Below are positions 53,642 to 62,958 of a DNA stretch of 64,000 bases, piece after piece (within the stretch, counting starts at the first letter, position 1; every line of letters begins with the position of its first letter). The DNA is taken from positions 2,357,387-2,421,386 of the forward strand of contig NZ_JUHH01000001.1 in NCBI RefSeq assembly GCF_000799735.1, in the 5' to 3' direction. The DNA is from Methylotenera sp. G11. Its GTDB lineage: Bacteria; Pseudomonadota; Gammaproteobacteria; Burkholderiales; Methylophilaceae. Made by a program: the position numbers and the translations under genes. Below the pieces are notes generated by a model. It searched no databases and was not told where the DNA came from. It saw nothing but the letters and a program-made list of their open reading frames with translations.

Positions 53642-54682
53642 ATGGCACTCAATTTTAAGCAAGAGACGTTTAGGGACGACTATACCTACAAAAATTCAGA
53701 GGAAGCGATCAAGCGGTTTCCGTTTCCTTTTCCTGAAGACCAATATATGTATTCGGTCAATATTGAGCCGCATACAAAAGGCAAGCCTGGCTCGGTATAT
53801 GAGTTTCCGTTTGATGTAGACGAGCATTATGTTGCCGAGTGCAAGGACAGGGCCATTACGCTGGAGCAGGATGCCGGCAGGTATCAGGCGCTGCCGCACA
53901 TGATGGATGCGCAGTGGGATTTCCTTGAACTGACGATGGAATCGCTTGCTAACGACTACCCGGAACATTTCACCTTAACTAAAAACGGATCAAGCTGGAC
54001 TTGGGAAAACAGGCCGCTGGGCATTCACGACACGTTCACTTTCGGTGACAGTTCAACCTTGCCCAGGGAACCGCTTGACTATATGGGGCGGCAGGTGCAG
54101 GGCGACTTCGTGCTGCTCGACCAGCGCGACGAGACTTTATATGCCGATGCAGGCATGGTGACCTGCCAGGCTGACTGGTCGCTCGCGTTCAATGTCGGCA
54201 TGTCCTGGCGGGAGTGGCATGGCCCGGTACCGAGGGCAACCGAGCTCGGTGTGATGGATCGGGCACTCAAGTTCCTGCTCAACCTGCAGCTTGCTAACCC
54301 GGTGCGCCGCCTTAACTGGACCATGACAGTGAACCCGCGGCTGGATACTTCCCCAGAGAACTACCCGTACTGGGGTGGAGACAGGAATAAAGTGAACGCG
54401 GAGAATGTCAGTGACCTGATTCACCTGCGCGTTGAACTGCAGAGCCTGTTCCGGCTGCCGCGCAGCAATGCGATCGTATTCAGCATCCGCTGCTACCTGA
54501 TCAGCCTTAAGGATATCGCAACTTATCCGCGATGGGCAAAACGCCTGTATCGCGTGCAGAAAACCATGCATCCGGACCTGATCGAATACAAAGGCATGAC
54601 CAAGTTCCATCCTCTGGTCGTGGAATGGCTATCCCAGTTCGAGGATGGCGCGGATCTGGGCATAGGCACACAGCCGGAGTAA
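53642..54682 (+). CDS. Haem-dependent oxidative N-demethylase (DUF3445), dimethylamine monooxygenase catalytic subunit
   Basis: A 346-residue HDOD/DUF3445 protein. Recognisable parts are the N-terminal PFPEDQYMYSVNIEP, MVTCQADWSLAFNVGMSWREW in the middle (quoted in part; holds the MSWxEWHGPVP signature), and the LFRLPRSNAIVFSIRCYLISL region with a conserved RLPRS. Family members oxidise dimethylamine with O2 and reducing power from the reductase just upstream. It follows that gene by 62 nt. Conversion of dimethylamine to methylamine links it to the product of TMADH. No dimethylamine dehydrogenase gene is seen in the window. Confidence 0.88.
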   Translation: MALNFKQETFRDDYTYKNSEEAIKRFPFPFPEDQYMYSVNIEPHTKGKPGSVYEFPFDVDEHYVAECKDRAITLEQDAGRYQALPHMMDAQWDFLELTMESLANDYPEHFTLTKNGSSWTWENRPLGIHDTFTFGDSSTLPREPLDYMGRQVQGDFVLLDQRDETLYADAGMVTCQADWSLAFNVGMSWREWHGPVPRATELGVMDRALKFLLNLQLANPVRRLNWTMTVNPRLDTSPENYPYWGGDRNKVNAENVSDLIHLRVELQSLFRLPRSNAIVFSIRCYLISLKDIATYPRWAKRLYRVQKTMHPDLIEYKGMTKFHPLVVEWLSQFEDGADLGIGTQPE

Positions 54683-54806
54683 GAAAAACAAGAATCGGAA
54701 AAAATCTATCTATGGAATATTCAAGTCAGGCGTATTGCATAGTAGTGGTGTTGTTTTACTGAATCAACCTTTCTGGATTAATTTACTTAAGTAACTAAGG
54801 GGTACT

Positions 54807-55631
54807 ATGAAACATTTATCAAAGTCAGCCATGCTGACAGTTCTACTGGCTTCCGCCTTCGGTGCCATGCCACTTGCCAACGCAGCGGAAGAAGCCGCGG
54901 CACCGGCAGCAGCGCCAGCGTCACCGCACACCTTGACCACCAACATCGGTTTCTTCACCGACTACACGTTCCGCGGCATTTCCTATACTAAAGAACGCGG
55001 CGCAGTCCAAGGCGGCATTGACTACTCACATAGCAGCGGCTTCTACCTCGGCGTCTGGGGTACTAATGTCAATAATGAAGCCCTCTACGGCAACACGGTA
55101 GAAGTCGACGTCTATGGCGGCTACCTGCGTCCATTGACTGATGACCTCAGCATCAACGTCGGCTTCCTGCAGTTCTTCTACCCGGACAGCAACCACCCAG
55201 GTGCCGGCACAGCCAACAAAGGCGGCTCACCTAACACCACCGAACTGAATGCAGCGCTGACCTACAAATACTTCACGCTCAAGCACTCCTATGCCGTCAC
55301 CAACTTCTTCGGCCTCAACGACAGACTGCTTGGCAACGGAGACACACGCGGATCCGGCTACACGGAACTCAACTTCAACTACAAACTCCCGGTCGCGGAC
55401 CTGAACCTGGCTTTGCATGTAGGCCGCCAGACAGTACATAACTACTCACAGGCCAACTACACGGACTGGCTGGTAGGCGTCAACAAAGACTTCTCGATTG
55501 CCGGCACGACAGGCTGGAACGCAGGTGTCAACTACACCACGACCAATGCCAGTGACAGCTGGTATGTGGATGCCAAAGGCTGGGAAACCGGTAATGACCG
55601 CTTTATCGGTTATATCAAACGCACATTCTAG
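54807..55631 (+). CDS. TorF-family putative outer-membrane porin
   Basis: A 274-residue outer-membrane protein with a signal peptide (cleavage after ANA near residue 27) and a beta-rich body. The conserved start of the mature barrel, TTNIGFFTDYTFRGISYT, is the hallmark of this TIGR02001/TorF family, and the protein ends with an aromatic IKRTF as barrel proteins do. Codon use is strongly biased, so it is abundant. It probably admits methylated amines or a related solute to the periplasm. A TTACTTAAGTAA palindrome lies about 25 bases before the ATG, and a terminator follows. Confidence 0.88.
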   Translation: MKHLSKSAMLTVLLASAFGAMPLANAAEEAAAPAAAPASPHTLTTNIGFFTDYTFRGISYTKERGAVQGGIDYSHSSGFYLGVWGTNVNNEALYGNTVEVDVYGGYLRPLTDDLSINVGFLQFFYPDSNHPGAGTANKGGSPNTTELNAALTYKYFTLKHSYAVTNFFGLNDRLLGNGDTRGSGYTELNFNYKLPVADLNLALHVGRQTVHNYSQANYTDWLVGVNKDFSIAGTTGWNAGVNYTTTNASDSWYVDAKGWETGNDRFIGYIKRTF

Positions 55632-55662
55632 TTTGATTGATTAAGTATCAAAGTCTGACAAG

Positions 55663-55689
55663 CAAACAGGTACTTTAAGTACCTGTTTG
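55663..55689 (+). terminator. Terminator of the porin gene
   Basis: CAAACAGGTACTT and AAGTACCTGTTTG are perfectly paired around a single T. It also lies downstream of the PAS gene on the other strand. Confidence 0.85.
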
Positions 55690-55743
55690 TTTATATGGAG
55701 GCTGGCAGCTGGTACATGCCATCTGCCTGAATGAACGGGGCTA

Positions 55744-57105
55744 TCAATGCACGGAGATCGTCACGTTGTGGTGCTTCTCAGGAATTTCGGTGATGAAGCC
55801 CTCAAGCGCCAGCAGTTCGCCGGTGCTTGAGAAAATGCCGCGGCCATGTTCCTGTACGAACTTGATGTCGCCCTTGCGGGTGATGATCCTGTAGATGATG
55901 TTGAATTTCTCATCTTTGGTGATCTGCTGGTTAATGGACTCCCAGACTGCGTTCCTGTCGCTGGGGTGAATGATCATGTTGTAGGTCAGGTTTGAGTCGT
56001 GCAGCAGCTCCAGGGAATCATATCCGGTGACGTCGATACAGCCTTCACTGATGAACTCGAACGCCCAGGAGCGGTCATGCCTGCAACGGTAGACCATGCC
56101 AGGGATATGGCTTAACAGTGCATTGGCCGCACGTTTGTTGGCTGCGCCTAATGCTTCGGCTTCTTTGATGTCCTGAATGTCCGTGATGGTGCCGATGACG
56201 CTGGCCCGTTCACCGACGATATTCGAGGAGGATTTTGCGCGAATGCGGAACCAGTTGGAGGCACCCTGAAGCGAGATAAGCCGTAAATCGATCGTAAAGC
56301 TGGGTTTCCTGCCGTAAGCAACAGAGTCAAGCCTGGATTCGATCATGAGCTTGTCTTCAGGGTGTGCATAGGTCGATATGGTCTGATGGAGGCTGTCTTT
56401 GATTTTGAACTCCAGGTACTGCTCCCATGCCGGATTCAGGAAAATGATCTTGCCATCCGTGTCGAGCTGAAAAACGATTTGTTCAAGTTTGTCGATAATG
56501 AAATGGTAGTTAAACTGCGGTTCAAAATTACTGCTGGGAGTATGTTCTGCCGATAGCGGCGTGAACTGGAACAGCGTCAGGTTGCCATCGCCATGGTCGC
56601 GCATTTTTGTGAGGCTGGCATTGGAGGGTATGGCTGAACCATCCAGGCCGAGCAGGCGAATCTTGGTGGCTTCGTTTTTTGTTTTTCCGGTCACGGCTTC
56701 GGCGTTGAGTTCGGCAAATAGTTTGTGGTCGGCAGGGTGGATGATATTGGTCAAAGGCATGTCTTTGATCTGGTCTTCCAGGCCGATGAGGCCTAATGCC
56801 TGCAGGAATGGTGTGTTCACGAATTTGACTGTTAAATCATCAAGCACCACCGCCGGTGAAGATAATGCATTTGATGCTTCTTTGAGCCAGCTTGTCTGCT
56901 GTGATGATTCACTTTTATGCTGGGGGTTCCGTTTAGCCAGCAAGGGCTGAATGATAAAAACGAGCGCAGCGGAAAATATTGTCACCACTACAGAGATTAA
57001 AATGGCAACATGTGATAAAAAAGGACCTTCAATGCTGTACCATGAGCTAAGTATTATTAAAAAAATAATGCTTGTGGTGAGCATTGCAAAGATAAACACA
57101 CTCAT
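55744..57105 (-). CDS. Membrane-anchored PAS-domain protein without output domain
   Basis: A 453-residue protein with two N-terminal membrane segments (about 3-24 and 31-54), then PAS domains at about 70-190, 205-325 and 326-445, each with PAC-like ends (SNWFRIRAKS, KFVQEHGRGIFSSTGELLALEG in part). No histidine kinase, GGDEF or EAL domain follows; the frame ends right after the last PAS. It is divergent from the histidine kinase gene across 53 nt. It could sense a signal and hand it to that kinase by contact. Length loss of an output domain cannot be excluded, but no remnant is seen downstream. Confidence 0.78.
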   Translation of the reverse strand: MSVFIFAMLTTSIIFLIILSSWYSIEGPFLSHVAILISVVVTIFSAALVFIIQPLLAKRNPQHKSESSQQTSWLKEASNALSSPAVVLDDLTVKFVNTPFLQALGLIGLEDQIKDMPLTNIIHPADHKLFAELNAEAVTGKTKNEATKIRLLGLDGSAIPSNASLTKMRDHGDGNLTLFQFTPLSAEHTPSSNFEPQFNYHFIIDKLEQIVFQLDTDGKIIFLNPAWEQYLEFKIKDSLHQTISTYAHPEDKLMIESRLDSVAYGRKPSFTIDLRLISLQGASNWFRIRAKSSSNIVGERASVIGTITDIQDIKEAEALGAANKRAANALLSHIPGMVYRCRHDRSWAFEFISEGCIDVTGYDSLELLHDSNLTYNMIIHPSDRNAVWESINQQITKDEKFNIIYRIITRKGDIKFVQEHGRGIFSSTGELLALEGFITEIPEKHHNVTISVH

Positions 57106-57158
57106 GACGATGAGCCTTAATTTGACAAAATATGAGTATAAGAAGAACTAGTTGAAAT

Positions 57159-59000
57159 ATGCAAAATATTTTAAATATCTTTAAGACCTTACGCAGTTAC
57201 ATCATCAATCACAAGCTTTATGCAAACCTGCATCTGCTGGTGTTTTCATTGGTGCTGACGGTGGTCGTCATCCAGGCGAGCTCCCTGTTTCTGTATGATT
57301 ACATCCCGAATCACCTGGCGACGATCGGCCAGGCCTACAAAGACCAGTCGCTGTGGAAACTGGAGGTTTATAAACTGGAGCGTACCCCGGAACTGAAGGG
57401 TGAGGATTTTGTTCACCTGAATGCCAGTTTAAGCAACTTTAACGACCGCCCCTATGTATGGAGCAAAAGCCAGCATGATACCAAGCTGGCAGGCGCCTAC
57501 GACAAGCTGTATCAGGCACATCAGAAATTTTCTTCGGCGCGTGTGCGCGGAGTCGCGAAATACCAGCTGCTGGAATACGCCCGTGATGTGATCGGCGCTT
57601 ATGATGAATTTATCGAAGCGTCTCAAAGCGACATCATCATTAAACAATCCGTAGTGCAGATCATGCAGCTGGTCTGTGTCTTTATCACGATATCCATCGG
57701 GGCATGCATCATGTTTGCCTTATGGGGCGTGCTGATCACGCGGCTCGGCAAGATCTATGAGCTGATACCGGAAGACCTGCTGCCGGAAGACAAGAATTAT
57801 CAGTATGAAGATGAGCTGGAACGGCTGGAAAAGTTAACGGCGGAGATCTCGGCCAGGCTTGAAGGTTTCCAGGTTGAAAGCGCATGGACCAACAAGAACA
57901 GCATGGAAAGAATGCGTAAGATGCTGGTTTCGCAGGACTTCCTGTTCAAGCTCGCAAAGCTGGTGGCGAAGTCGGATTTAAGTGAAATGACGATCAAGAA
58001 AATTCTTTATTCCATGGAGAGTACCCTGGCCGTCAAGAATGTAGCGCTGATATTCAGTGACAGCGGTTCCCGCATCACGCCGCAGCGCGCGCTGTATTCC
58101 AATAGCTGGCCCTTGTCTTTTGATGAAAGCATGTTTGACACGAACCTGCACATGCTGACGGTGAATCATGAAACCAAACTCATCAAAGGCGAGTGCATAC
58201 AATGCGTCACGATCCCGTTGCCTGGCCCAAGCCGGTGGTTAGGGATATTGCTGATCGAAACCGAGGCGAATCATTATTTTGAAGATACTGAAATCCAGCT
58301 GATCGAGGTGACCTCCCAGATGCTGGCGCTTTCTATGGGTTTCCAGGCCAGGGAGCAGGAGGGCCGCCGGGTCGCTTTGCTGGAAGAACGTGCCGTCATC
58401 GCCAGGGAACTGCATGACTCTCTGGCGCAATCCCTGTCTTATATGAAATTCCAGCTGGCGCGCCTGCAGTCGAACTATGGCCCCGGCCTGGCTGAATCCG
58501 GCGCGGCGGTGATTGTTGATGATTTGCGGGAAGGGCTGGATAATGCATACCGTGAACTCAGGGAACTGCTGACAACGTTCAGGGTGCAGATGGATGTGCG
58601 CGGGCTCGACCATGTGCTTGAGGAAACCATCAATGAGTTTTCCAGCCGATCAAACTTGTCCATTGCACTGGATAACAGGTTGCAGGAATGCAGGCTCACG
58701 GTGAATGAAGAATTTCACCTGCTGCATGTGATACGCGAGGCCCTGTCTAATATCGTGCGGCATTCAGGTGCCGATAAGGTCACGATTTCCCTGGTTTTGC
58801 AGTCAACAGGGGATGTGGTGGTGACAGTGGATGATAATGGTATTGGTTCTTCATTTGATGAGTCGAAGCCACACCATTATGGATTAGCGATTATGACGGA
58901 GCGCGCCCATTGTCTGGGTGGCAGTATTGAAATCACACCTCGCCGCCTCGGTGGGATGCGTGTGCGCCTGCAGTTCAGGCCAAAGAGTGATGGTGTTTAG
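57159..59000 (+). CDS. NarX-type sensor histidine kinase
   Basis: A 613-residue kinase with membrane segments at about 26-48 and 167-190 enclosing a periplasmic sensor (140 residues, helical as in NarX type). A coiled linker and a GAF-like domain (about 270-400) follow. HisKA_3 has the phosphorylated histidine in IARELHDSLAQSLS (about residue 419), and the HATPase domain has HVIREALSNIVRHSGA (N box) and VDDNGIGSS (G1). The response regulator gene follows after 23 nt. Its place inside the amine island suggests control of these genes. The signal is unknown. Confidence 0.92.
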   Translation: MQNILNIFKTLRSYIINHKLYANLHLLVFSLVLTVVVIQASSLFLYDYIPNHLATIGQAYKDQSLWKLEVYKLERTPELKGEDFVHLNASLSNFNDRPYVWSKSQHDTKLAGAYDKLYQAHQKFSSARVRGVAKYQLLEYARDVIGAYDEFIEASQSDIIIKQSVVQIMQLVCVFITISIGACIMFALWGVLITRLGKIYELIPEDLLPEDKNYQYEDELERLEKLTAEISARLEGFQVESAWTNKNSMERMRKMLVSQDFLFKLAKLVAKSDLSEMTIKKILYSMESTLAVKNVALIFSDSGSRITPQRALYSNSWPLSFDESMFDTNLHMLTVNHETKLIKGECIQCVTIPLPGPSRWLGILLIETEANHYFEDTEIQLIEVTSQMLALSMGFQAREQEGRRVALLEERAVIARELHDSLAQSLSYMKFQLARLQSNYGPGLAESGAAVIVDDLREGLDNAYRELRELLTTFRVQMDVRGLDHVLEETINEFSSRSNLSIALDNRLQECRLTVNEEFHLLHVIREALSNIVRHSGADKVTISLVLQSTGDVVVTVDDNGIGSSFDESKPHHYGLAIMTERAHCLGGSIEITPRRLGGMRVRLQFRPKSDGV

Positions 59001-59023
59001 TTAAGCAGGCGTAGGAGGCCAAG

Positions 59024-59662
59024 ATGGAAACGACAACGACAGTAGTTATTATTGATGACCATGCCTTGTTCCGCAGGGGTGTCAGGCAGATGATTTCCTC
59101 TGATCCTGAATTTACCGTGGTCGGCGAAGCCGCATCCGGCCTCGAGGGCCTGGAGGTGGTTGCGGAACTTAAGCCGGGCCTGGTGCTGGTTGACCTCAAT
59201 ATGAAAGGCATGAACGGCATTGAAACGGTGGCGCGCATCAAAGAAGCCAAGCTGGAGTCGAAATGTATCATGCTGACGGTGTCCGATGCGGAGGCTGACC
59301 TGCTTGAAGCGTTACGCGCAGGTGCCGACGGTTACCTGCTGAAGGATATGGAGCCCGAGGATCTATGTGCCAGCCTTAAAAAAGCCATGTCCGGCATGAC
59401 CATTCTGCATGAGAGCCTGACCGAGATCCTGAAGAATGCGCTGATTCACCCGACGCTGAATAAAAAGGATGAAGATGTTTCGCTGACCGAGCGCGAGCGG
59501 GAAATCCTTGAGTGTCTTGCGAAAGGGTTGAACAACAAGACGATTGCCAGGGCTTTAGGCATCAGCGATACCACCGTGAAAGTACATATCAAGCACTTGC
59601 TGAGCAAGCTGAAATTAACAAGCCGCCTGGAGGCGGCAGTGTGGGCGCATAGCAAAAAGTAA
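59024..59662 (+). CDS. NarL/FixJ-type response regulator
   Basis: A 212-residue regulator with a receiver domain (acidic pair IIDDHALFRRGV, phospho-Asp57 in VLVDLNMKGMNG, Thr/Lys in MLTVSD and GYLLKD) and a C-terminal LuxR-type HTH (about 150-210: LTEREREILECLAKGLNNK then IARALGISDTTVKVHIKHLL). It is the partner of the kinase before it. The palindromes upstream of tmd and the cupin, and TACTCCC...GTGGTA upstream of the second permease, are candidate binding sites. Confidence 0.93.
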   Translation: METTTTVVIIDDHALFRRGVRQMISSDPEFTVVGEAASGLEGLEVVAELKPGLVLVDLNMKGMNGIETVARIKEAKLESKCIMLTVSDAEADLLEALRAGADGYLLKDMEPEDLCASLKKAMSGMTILHESLTEILKNALIHPTLNKKDEDVSLTEREREILECLAKGLNNKTIARALGISDTTVKVHIKHLLSKLKLTSRLEAAVWAHSKK

Positions 59663-59782
59663 TGGTCTTTACCGGCCTGTGCCTGCGGGGAAACGGGCCG
59701 GCACGGTGCCGTATTTCTTCAGGCCTGTATTGCCCAGGCCGGGACGCTTAGCCGGCAAATTTTTTTAGCCGTGGCGCTTTAA

Positions 59783-60232
59783 TTACAGCGCTTGTATCAG
59801 GTTGTACATTTCAACTGCGACCTGCGCCGCTTCTGTACCTTTGATGTGCATGCGGGCGATGGCCTGGTCGTCGTCTTCGGTGGTCAGTATTGCATTGGCT
59901 ACCGGTATCCCGCTATTGAATTGTACTTCCACGATGCCGCGTGCCGATTCATTGGAAACCACTTCGAAATGATAGGTCTCACCGCGGATGATGGCGCCCA
60001 GTGCAATCAAGGCATCGTAGTTTTCACTCCAGGCCATGCGCTGCAATATCAGTGGTGCTTCGAGTGCGCCGGGAATCGTGGCGATAGTGATGTCATTGCT
60101 GTCTACGCCCAGCCTGAGCAATTCAGTTGTGCATGCGCTCAGCAAGCCGTCACCGATGTTGCTGTTGAATCTGGATAGCACGATACCGATCTGCATGCCC
60201 TGGCCATTTAGGTTTTTTTCAATTTCTCTCAC
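59783..60232 (-). CDS. ribH: 6,7-dimethyl-8-ribityllumazine synthase
   Basis: Joins the butanone phosphate made by RibB with the ribitylamino-pyrimidine in the next-to-last step of riboflavin synthesis. The 149 residues (GTG start at 60232; an ATG 12 codons later is possible) contain [15 protein letters not shown], the [13 protein letters not shown] [14 protein letters not shown], and [14 protein letters not shown] with the catalytic histidine. RibH of this short, second type is not linked here to ribD or ribE. Its place in the island suits the FMN and FAD need of TMADH and ETF. Confidence 0.95.
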   Translation of the reverse strand: MREIEKNLNGQGMQIGIVLSRFNSNIGDGLLSACTTELLRLGVDSNDITIATIPGALEAPLILQRMAWSENYDALIALGAIIRGETYHFEVVSNESARGIVEVQFNSGIPVANAILTTEDDDQAIARMHIKGTEAAQVAVEMYNLIQAL

Positions 60233-60420
60233 GTTGTTAACTTTCTGCTATGTTTTTATTTTGAATATTCATTTTAGAAGACATGCCGGCCGGTTTTTGG
60301 CTTAATGCCCGGGCAATAACGTTATGCACGCAGTGAGTCGACGGGTGGTTGTTTTCCGGCTTACCCTGCGATTCATAATCATAGATTAATTTCATGATTT
60401 TTATTATTGCTATCAAGTAC

Positions 60421-60436
60421 TACTCCCTATGTGGTA
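60421..60436. promoter_or_regulatory. Dyad TACTCCC-TAT-GTGGTA upstream of APC permease 2
   Basis: Imperfectly inverted NarL-like heptamers in the 415-nt gap between ribH and the permease. The direct repeat GTGGTAA (60431, 60444) is nearby. No gene is seen in the rest of this gap. Confidence 0.35.
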
Positions 60437-60647
60437 AGTCGAAGTGGTAATAGTCAGTGGTTTATCGTGTGGTTATGATGCAGCACGATGTGACGGGTGA
60501 GATCACGTTTAGCTTTCCCGCCCCCGATCGATAAGTGTATTTCTTTATAACTATATAGCATGTAAGTTGGTTTGCACGGCCGTGATGCCTTCGTAAATAA
60601 AAGGTGTTATGGCTGAAATTCAGGCATTCCATCTCGAGGAGGTTGAA

Positions 60648-62354
60648 GTGAAAAAAAACGAAGAAGTATTGGACGCCGTCACCGCAGATATGTGTGACGA
60701 TGTAGTATCAGGCAATGCCTCACTGCATCGAACCATTAACTGGACTGGGGCGTTTTGGGTAGCGAGTGGTGTACCTGCTTTAGTGTTGTTTTCTATGGGT
60801 GCAATTGCAGCTACGGTAGGTAAACCAGCTTGGCTGGTGTGGATGATATCCATTGGGTTCGGATTTATACAGGCATTTACTTATGCTGAAATCGCAGGGC
60901 TCTTTCCGCATAAAACAGGGGGCGCTTCCGTATACGGTGCCGTGGCATGGGTAAGGTACAGCAAGTTTGTGGCACCGCTTTCCATCTGGTGTAACTGGGT
61001 AGCCTGGTCGCCGGTGCTTTCCATCGGTTCCGGCCTTGCGGCAGGTTATATCCTGACTGCCATGTTTGCTCCCGATGCGGCAATTAATACCTGGCAGCTT
61101 ACATTGCTGGATCTGGGCATGCTTAAAGAGGGCCTGACGCTGCGTATCAATGCCACCTTTATTATCGGTGCTGCATTACTGATGCTGGTGTATTTTATCC
61201 AGAACGGCGGTATCCTGCGCTCAGCCAAAACCACCATGGTACTTGGTTTGGCAGCGCTGGTGCCTTTAGTGCTGATCGGCCTGGTGCCGCTGGTAACCGG
61301 TGATATGCCTGTAGATTACTTCTTCCCATTATCGCCTTTGGCCTATGACAGTGTAGGTAATGTTATCGATGGCCTGTGGGACATGAACGGTTGGGTGTTG
61401 ATGGCTGGTGGCCTGTTTATTGCAGCCTGGTCTACCTATGGTTTTGAAACAGCAGTCTGCTATACACGTGAATTCAAAGATCCTAAAAAAGATACTTTCA
61501 AGGCCATCTTTTATTCAGGTTTGCTCTGCGTTGGCGTATTTACATTGGTTCCGCTGGCATTCCAGGGGCACCTTGGTTTAGGCCAGCTGGTGACACCGGC
61601 AGTGACTGATGCAAGCGGCGCAGTGACCAGTGCAGCGGTGTACGACGGTATGCTGGCACCTGATATCTACAGTGGTATGGGTGTTGCAAAAGCTTTGTCA
61701 AACATTCTTGGCACCAGTGCTTTCATTGCCAACCTGGTTGTAGTGATGCTGGTATTGGCATTGCTGCTGGCAATCATGACAACGATGTCCGGTGCATCAC
61801 GTACGCTTTACCAGGGTTCAGCGGATGGTCTGCTGCCTAAGTTCCTGTCAAAAGTGAACGAGCATGGCGCGCCTACCAGCGCAATGTGGGCAAACATGGG
61901 CTTTAACTTTATACTGCTGATGATGTCTGATTATATGTTCCTGCTGGCAGCGGCCAACGTCAGCTACATCATTTTCAACTTCCTGAACCTGAATGCAGGC
62001 TGGATTCACCGTATGGACCGCCCGGACTGGGAACGACCATACAAAGCACCAACCATCCTGATCGTACTTGGCACGACATTGGCATTCGTCAATATTACAG
62101 TGATGGGTCTGGGCGCCAATATCTGGGGTGCAGGCACCCTGATGAGCGGCCTGGTGATGGCCGGCGCTGTGATCCCAATCTTTATCTGGCGCCATTACAT
62201 TGTCGATAAAGGCGTGTTCCCTAAAGAAATGCTGGAAGATATGTATCTGGCTACGGATGATGACGGTAAATCATCAAAAGCCGGTGTGCTGCCTTACGTG
62301 GCCCTGGCTGCTGCGGTAGTGATCGTGTTTGTTACAAGTCAATTAGCCTCATAA
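60648..62354 (+). CDS. APC-family amine/amino-acid permease, copy 2
   Basis: A paralogue of the permease at 42147, nearly identical in layout and with long shared blocks (TYGFETAVCYTREFK, NEHGAPTSAMW, GWIHRMDRP). The GTG at 60648 with GAGGAGG five bases upstream gives 568 residues and aligns with the start of copy 1; the ATG at 60609 would add 13 residues without a counterpart. About 13 membrane helices. It lies at the far end of the amine island and ends with a hairpin. Probably an amine importer with a different substrate or expression window from copy 1. Confidence 0.88.
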   Translation: MKKNEEVLDAVTADMCDDVVSGNASLHRTINWTGAFWVASGVPALVLFSMGAIAATVGKPAWLVWMISIGFGFIQAFTYAEIAGLFPHKTGGASVYGAVAWVRYSKFVAPLSIWCNWVAWSPVLSIGSGLAAGYILTAMFAPDAAINTWQLTLLDLGMLKEGLTLRINATFIIGAALLMLVYFIQNGGILRSAKTTMVLGLAALVPLVLIGLVPLVTGDMPVDYFFPLSPLAYDSVGNVIDGLWDMNGWVLMAGGLFIAAWSTYGFETAVCYTREFKDPKKDTFKAIFYSGLLCVGVFTLVPLAFQGHLGLGQLVTPAVTDASGAVTSAAVYDGMLAPDIYSGMGVAKALSNILGTSAFIANLVVVMLVLALLLAIMTTMSGASRTLYQGSADGLLPKFLSKVNEHGAPTSAMWANMGFNFILLMMSDYMFLLAAANVSYIIFNFLNLNAGWIHRMDRPDWERPYKAPTILIVLGTTLAFVNITVMGLGANIWGAGTLMSGLVMAGAVIPIFIWRHYIVDKGVFPKEMLEDMYLATDDDGKSSKAGVLPYVALAAAVVIVFVTSQLAS

Positions 62355-62402
62355 GGGTTAATAGGAAAGCCCCAGGGTAAACCGCCCAGGGGTAACAGGG
62401 TG

Positions 62403-62426
62403 CGGGTGGCTAATAGCCACCCGTTT
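62403..62426. terminator. Terminator between permease 2 and the thioredoxin gene
   Basis: CGGGTGGC and GCCACCCG around TAATA, followed by TTT. It lies between convergent genes. Confidence 0.7.
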
Positions 62427-62431
62427 CTATT

Positions 62432-62749
62432 TCAGCGTGCAGATATCTGTTTTAATGCGTCGGTAATCATGCCTGTGTCAGCCGGGCGCACCAGGCGACC
62501 GGACTCGATGCCATCTTTCAGAAAAACTAGTGTGGGCCACAGCTTCACCGAATATGAACGCCCGAGGGGTTTGCCTTTGCCATCTTCTATCCTGATATGC
62601 CTGACGTTCGGGTATGCGCCCAAGGCGGCGGCAATGAGTGTTTGTGCTGCCTGGCAGTATCCGCACCAGACGGCCCCGAACTCTATGACTGTCGGACCTG
62701 CCAGCTGGTCCAGGTCTGCCCTTTTCAATGTATGATGATCTGCCTGCAT
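62432..62749 (-). CDS. Thioredoxin-family protein
   Basis: A 105-residue cytoplasmic thioredoxin with active site WCGYC (in EFGAVWCGYCQAAQTL, about residues 28-32) instead of WCGPC, and the cis-proline in LWPTLVF. No signal peptide is visible. The central residue change should raise the redox potential. It converges on permease 2. The partner is unknown. Confidence 0.9.
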   Translation of the reverse strand: MQADHHTLKRADLDQLAGPTVIEFGAVWCGYCQAAQTLIAAALGAYPNVRHIRIEDGKGKPLGRSYSVKLWPTLVFLKDGIESGRLVRPADTGMITDALKQISAR

Positions 62750-62958
62750 ATTTCCTGATTCCCCGATTAAATGATATTGAGCAGAATGGGTTTTGATGGT
62801 TCCGTATTCTGGGGCAAGTTTAAATCCTTATGTCGTGTGGCGTATATCTGCCGCGTTAAATGCGTCATAATCCATGCTCACGCCGGATGACGGTAACCAA
62901 TGCTTGCAGCCGGGTTTCAGGCGCCGCAGGCATCGCAAAAAAAGGAAACAGGTTTAAC

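Noticed and set aside
60609-60647. ATG at 60609 as the start of permease 2
   Set aside because: The 13 extra residues have no match in copy 1, while GTG at 60648 has GAGGAGG five bases upstream. Not fully excluded, since AGGTG precedes the ATG.
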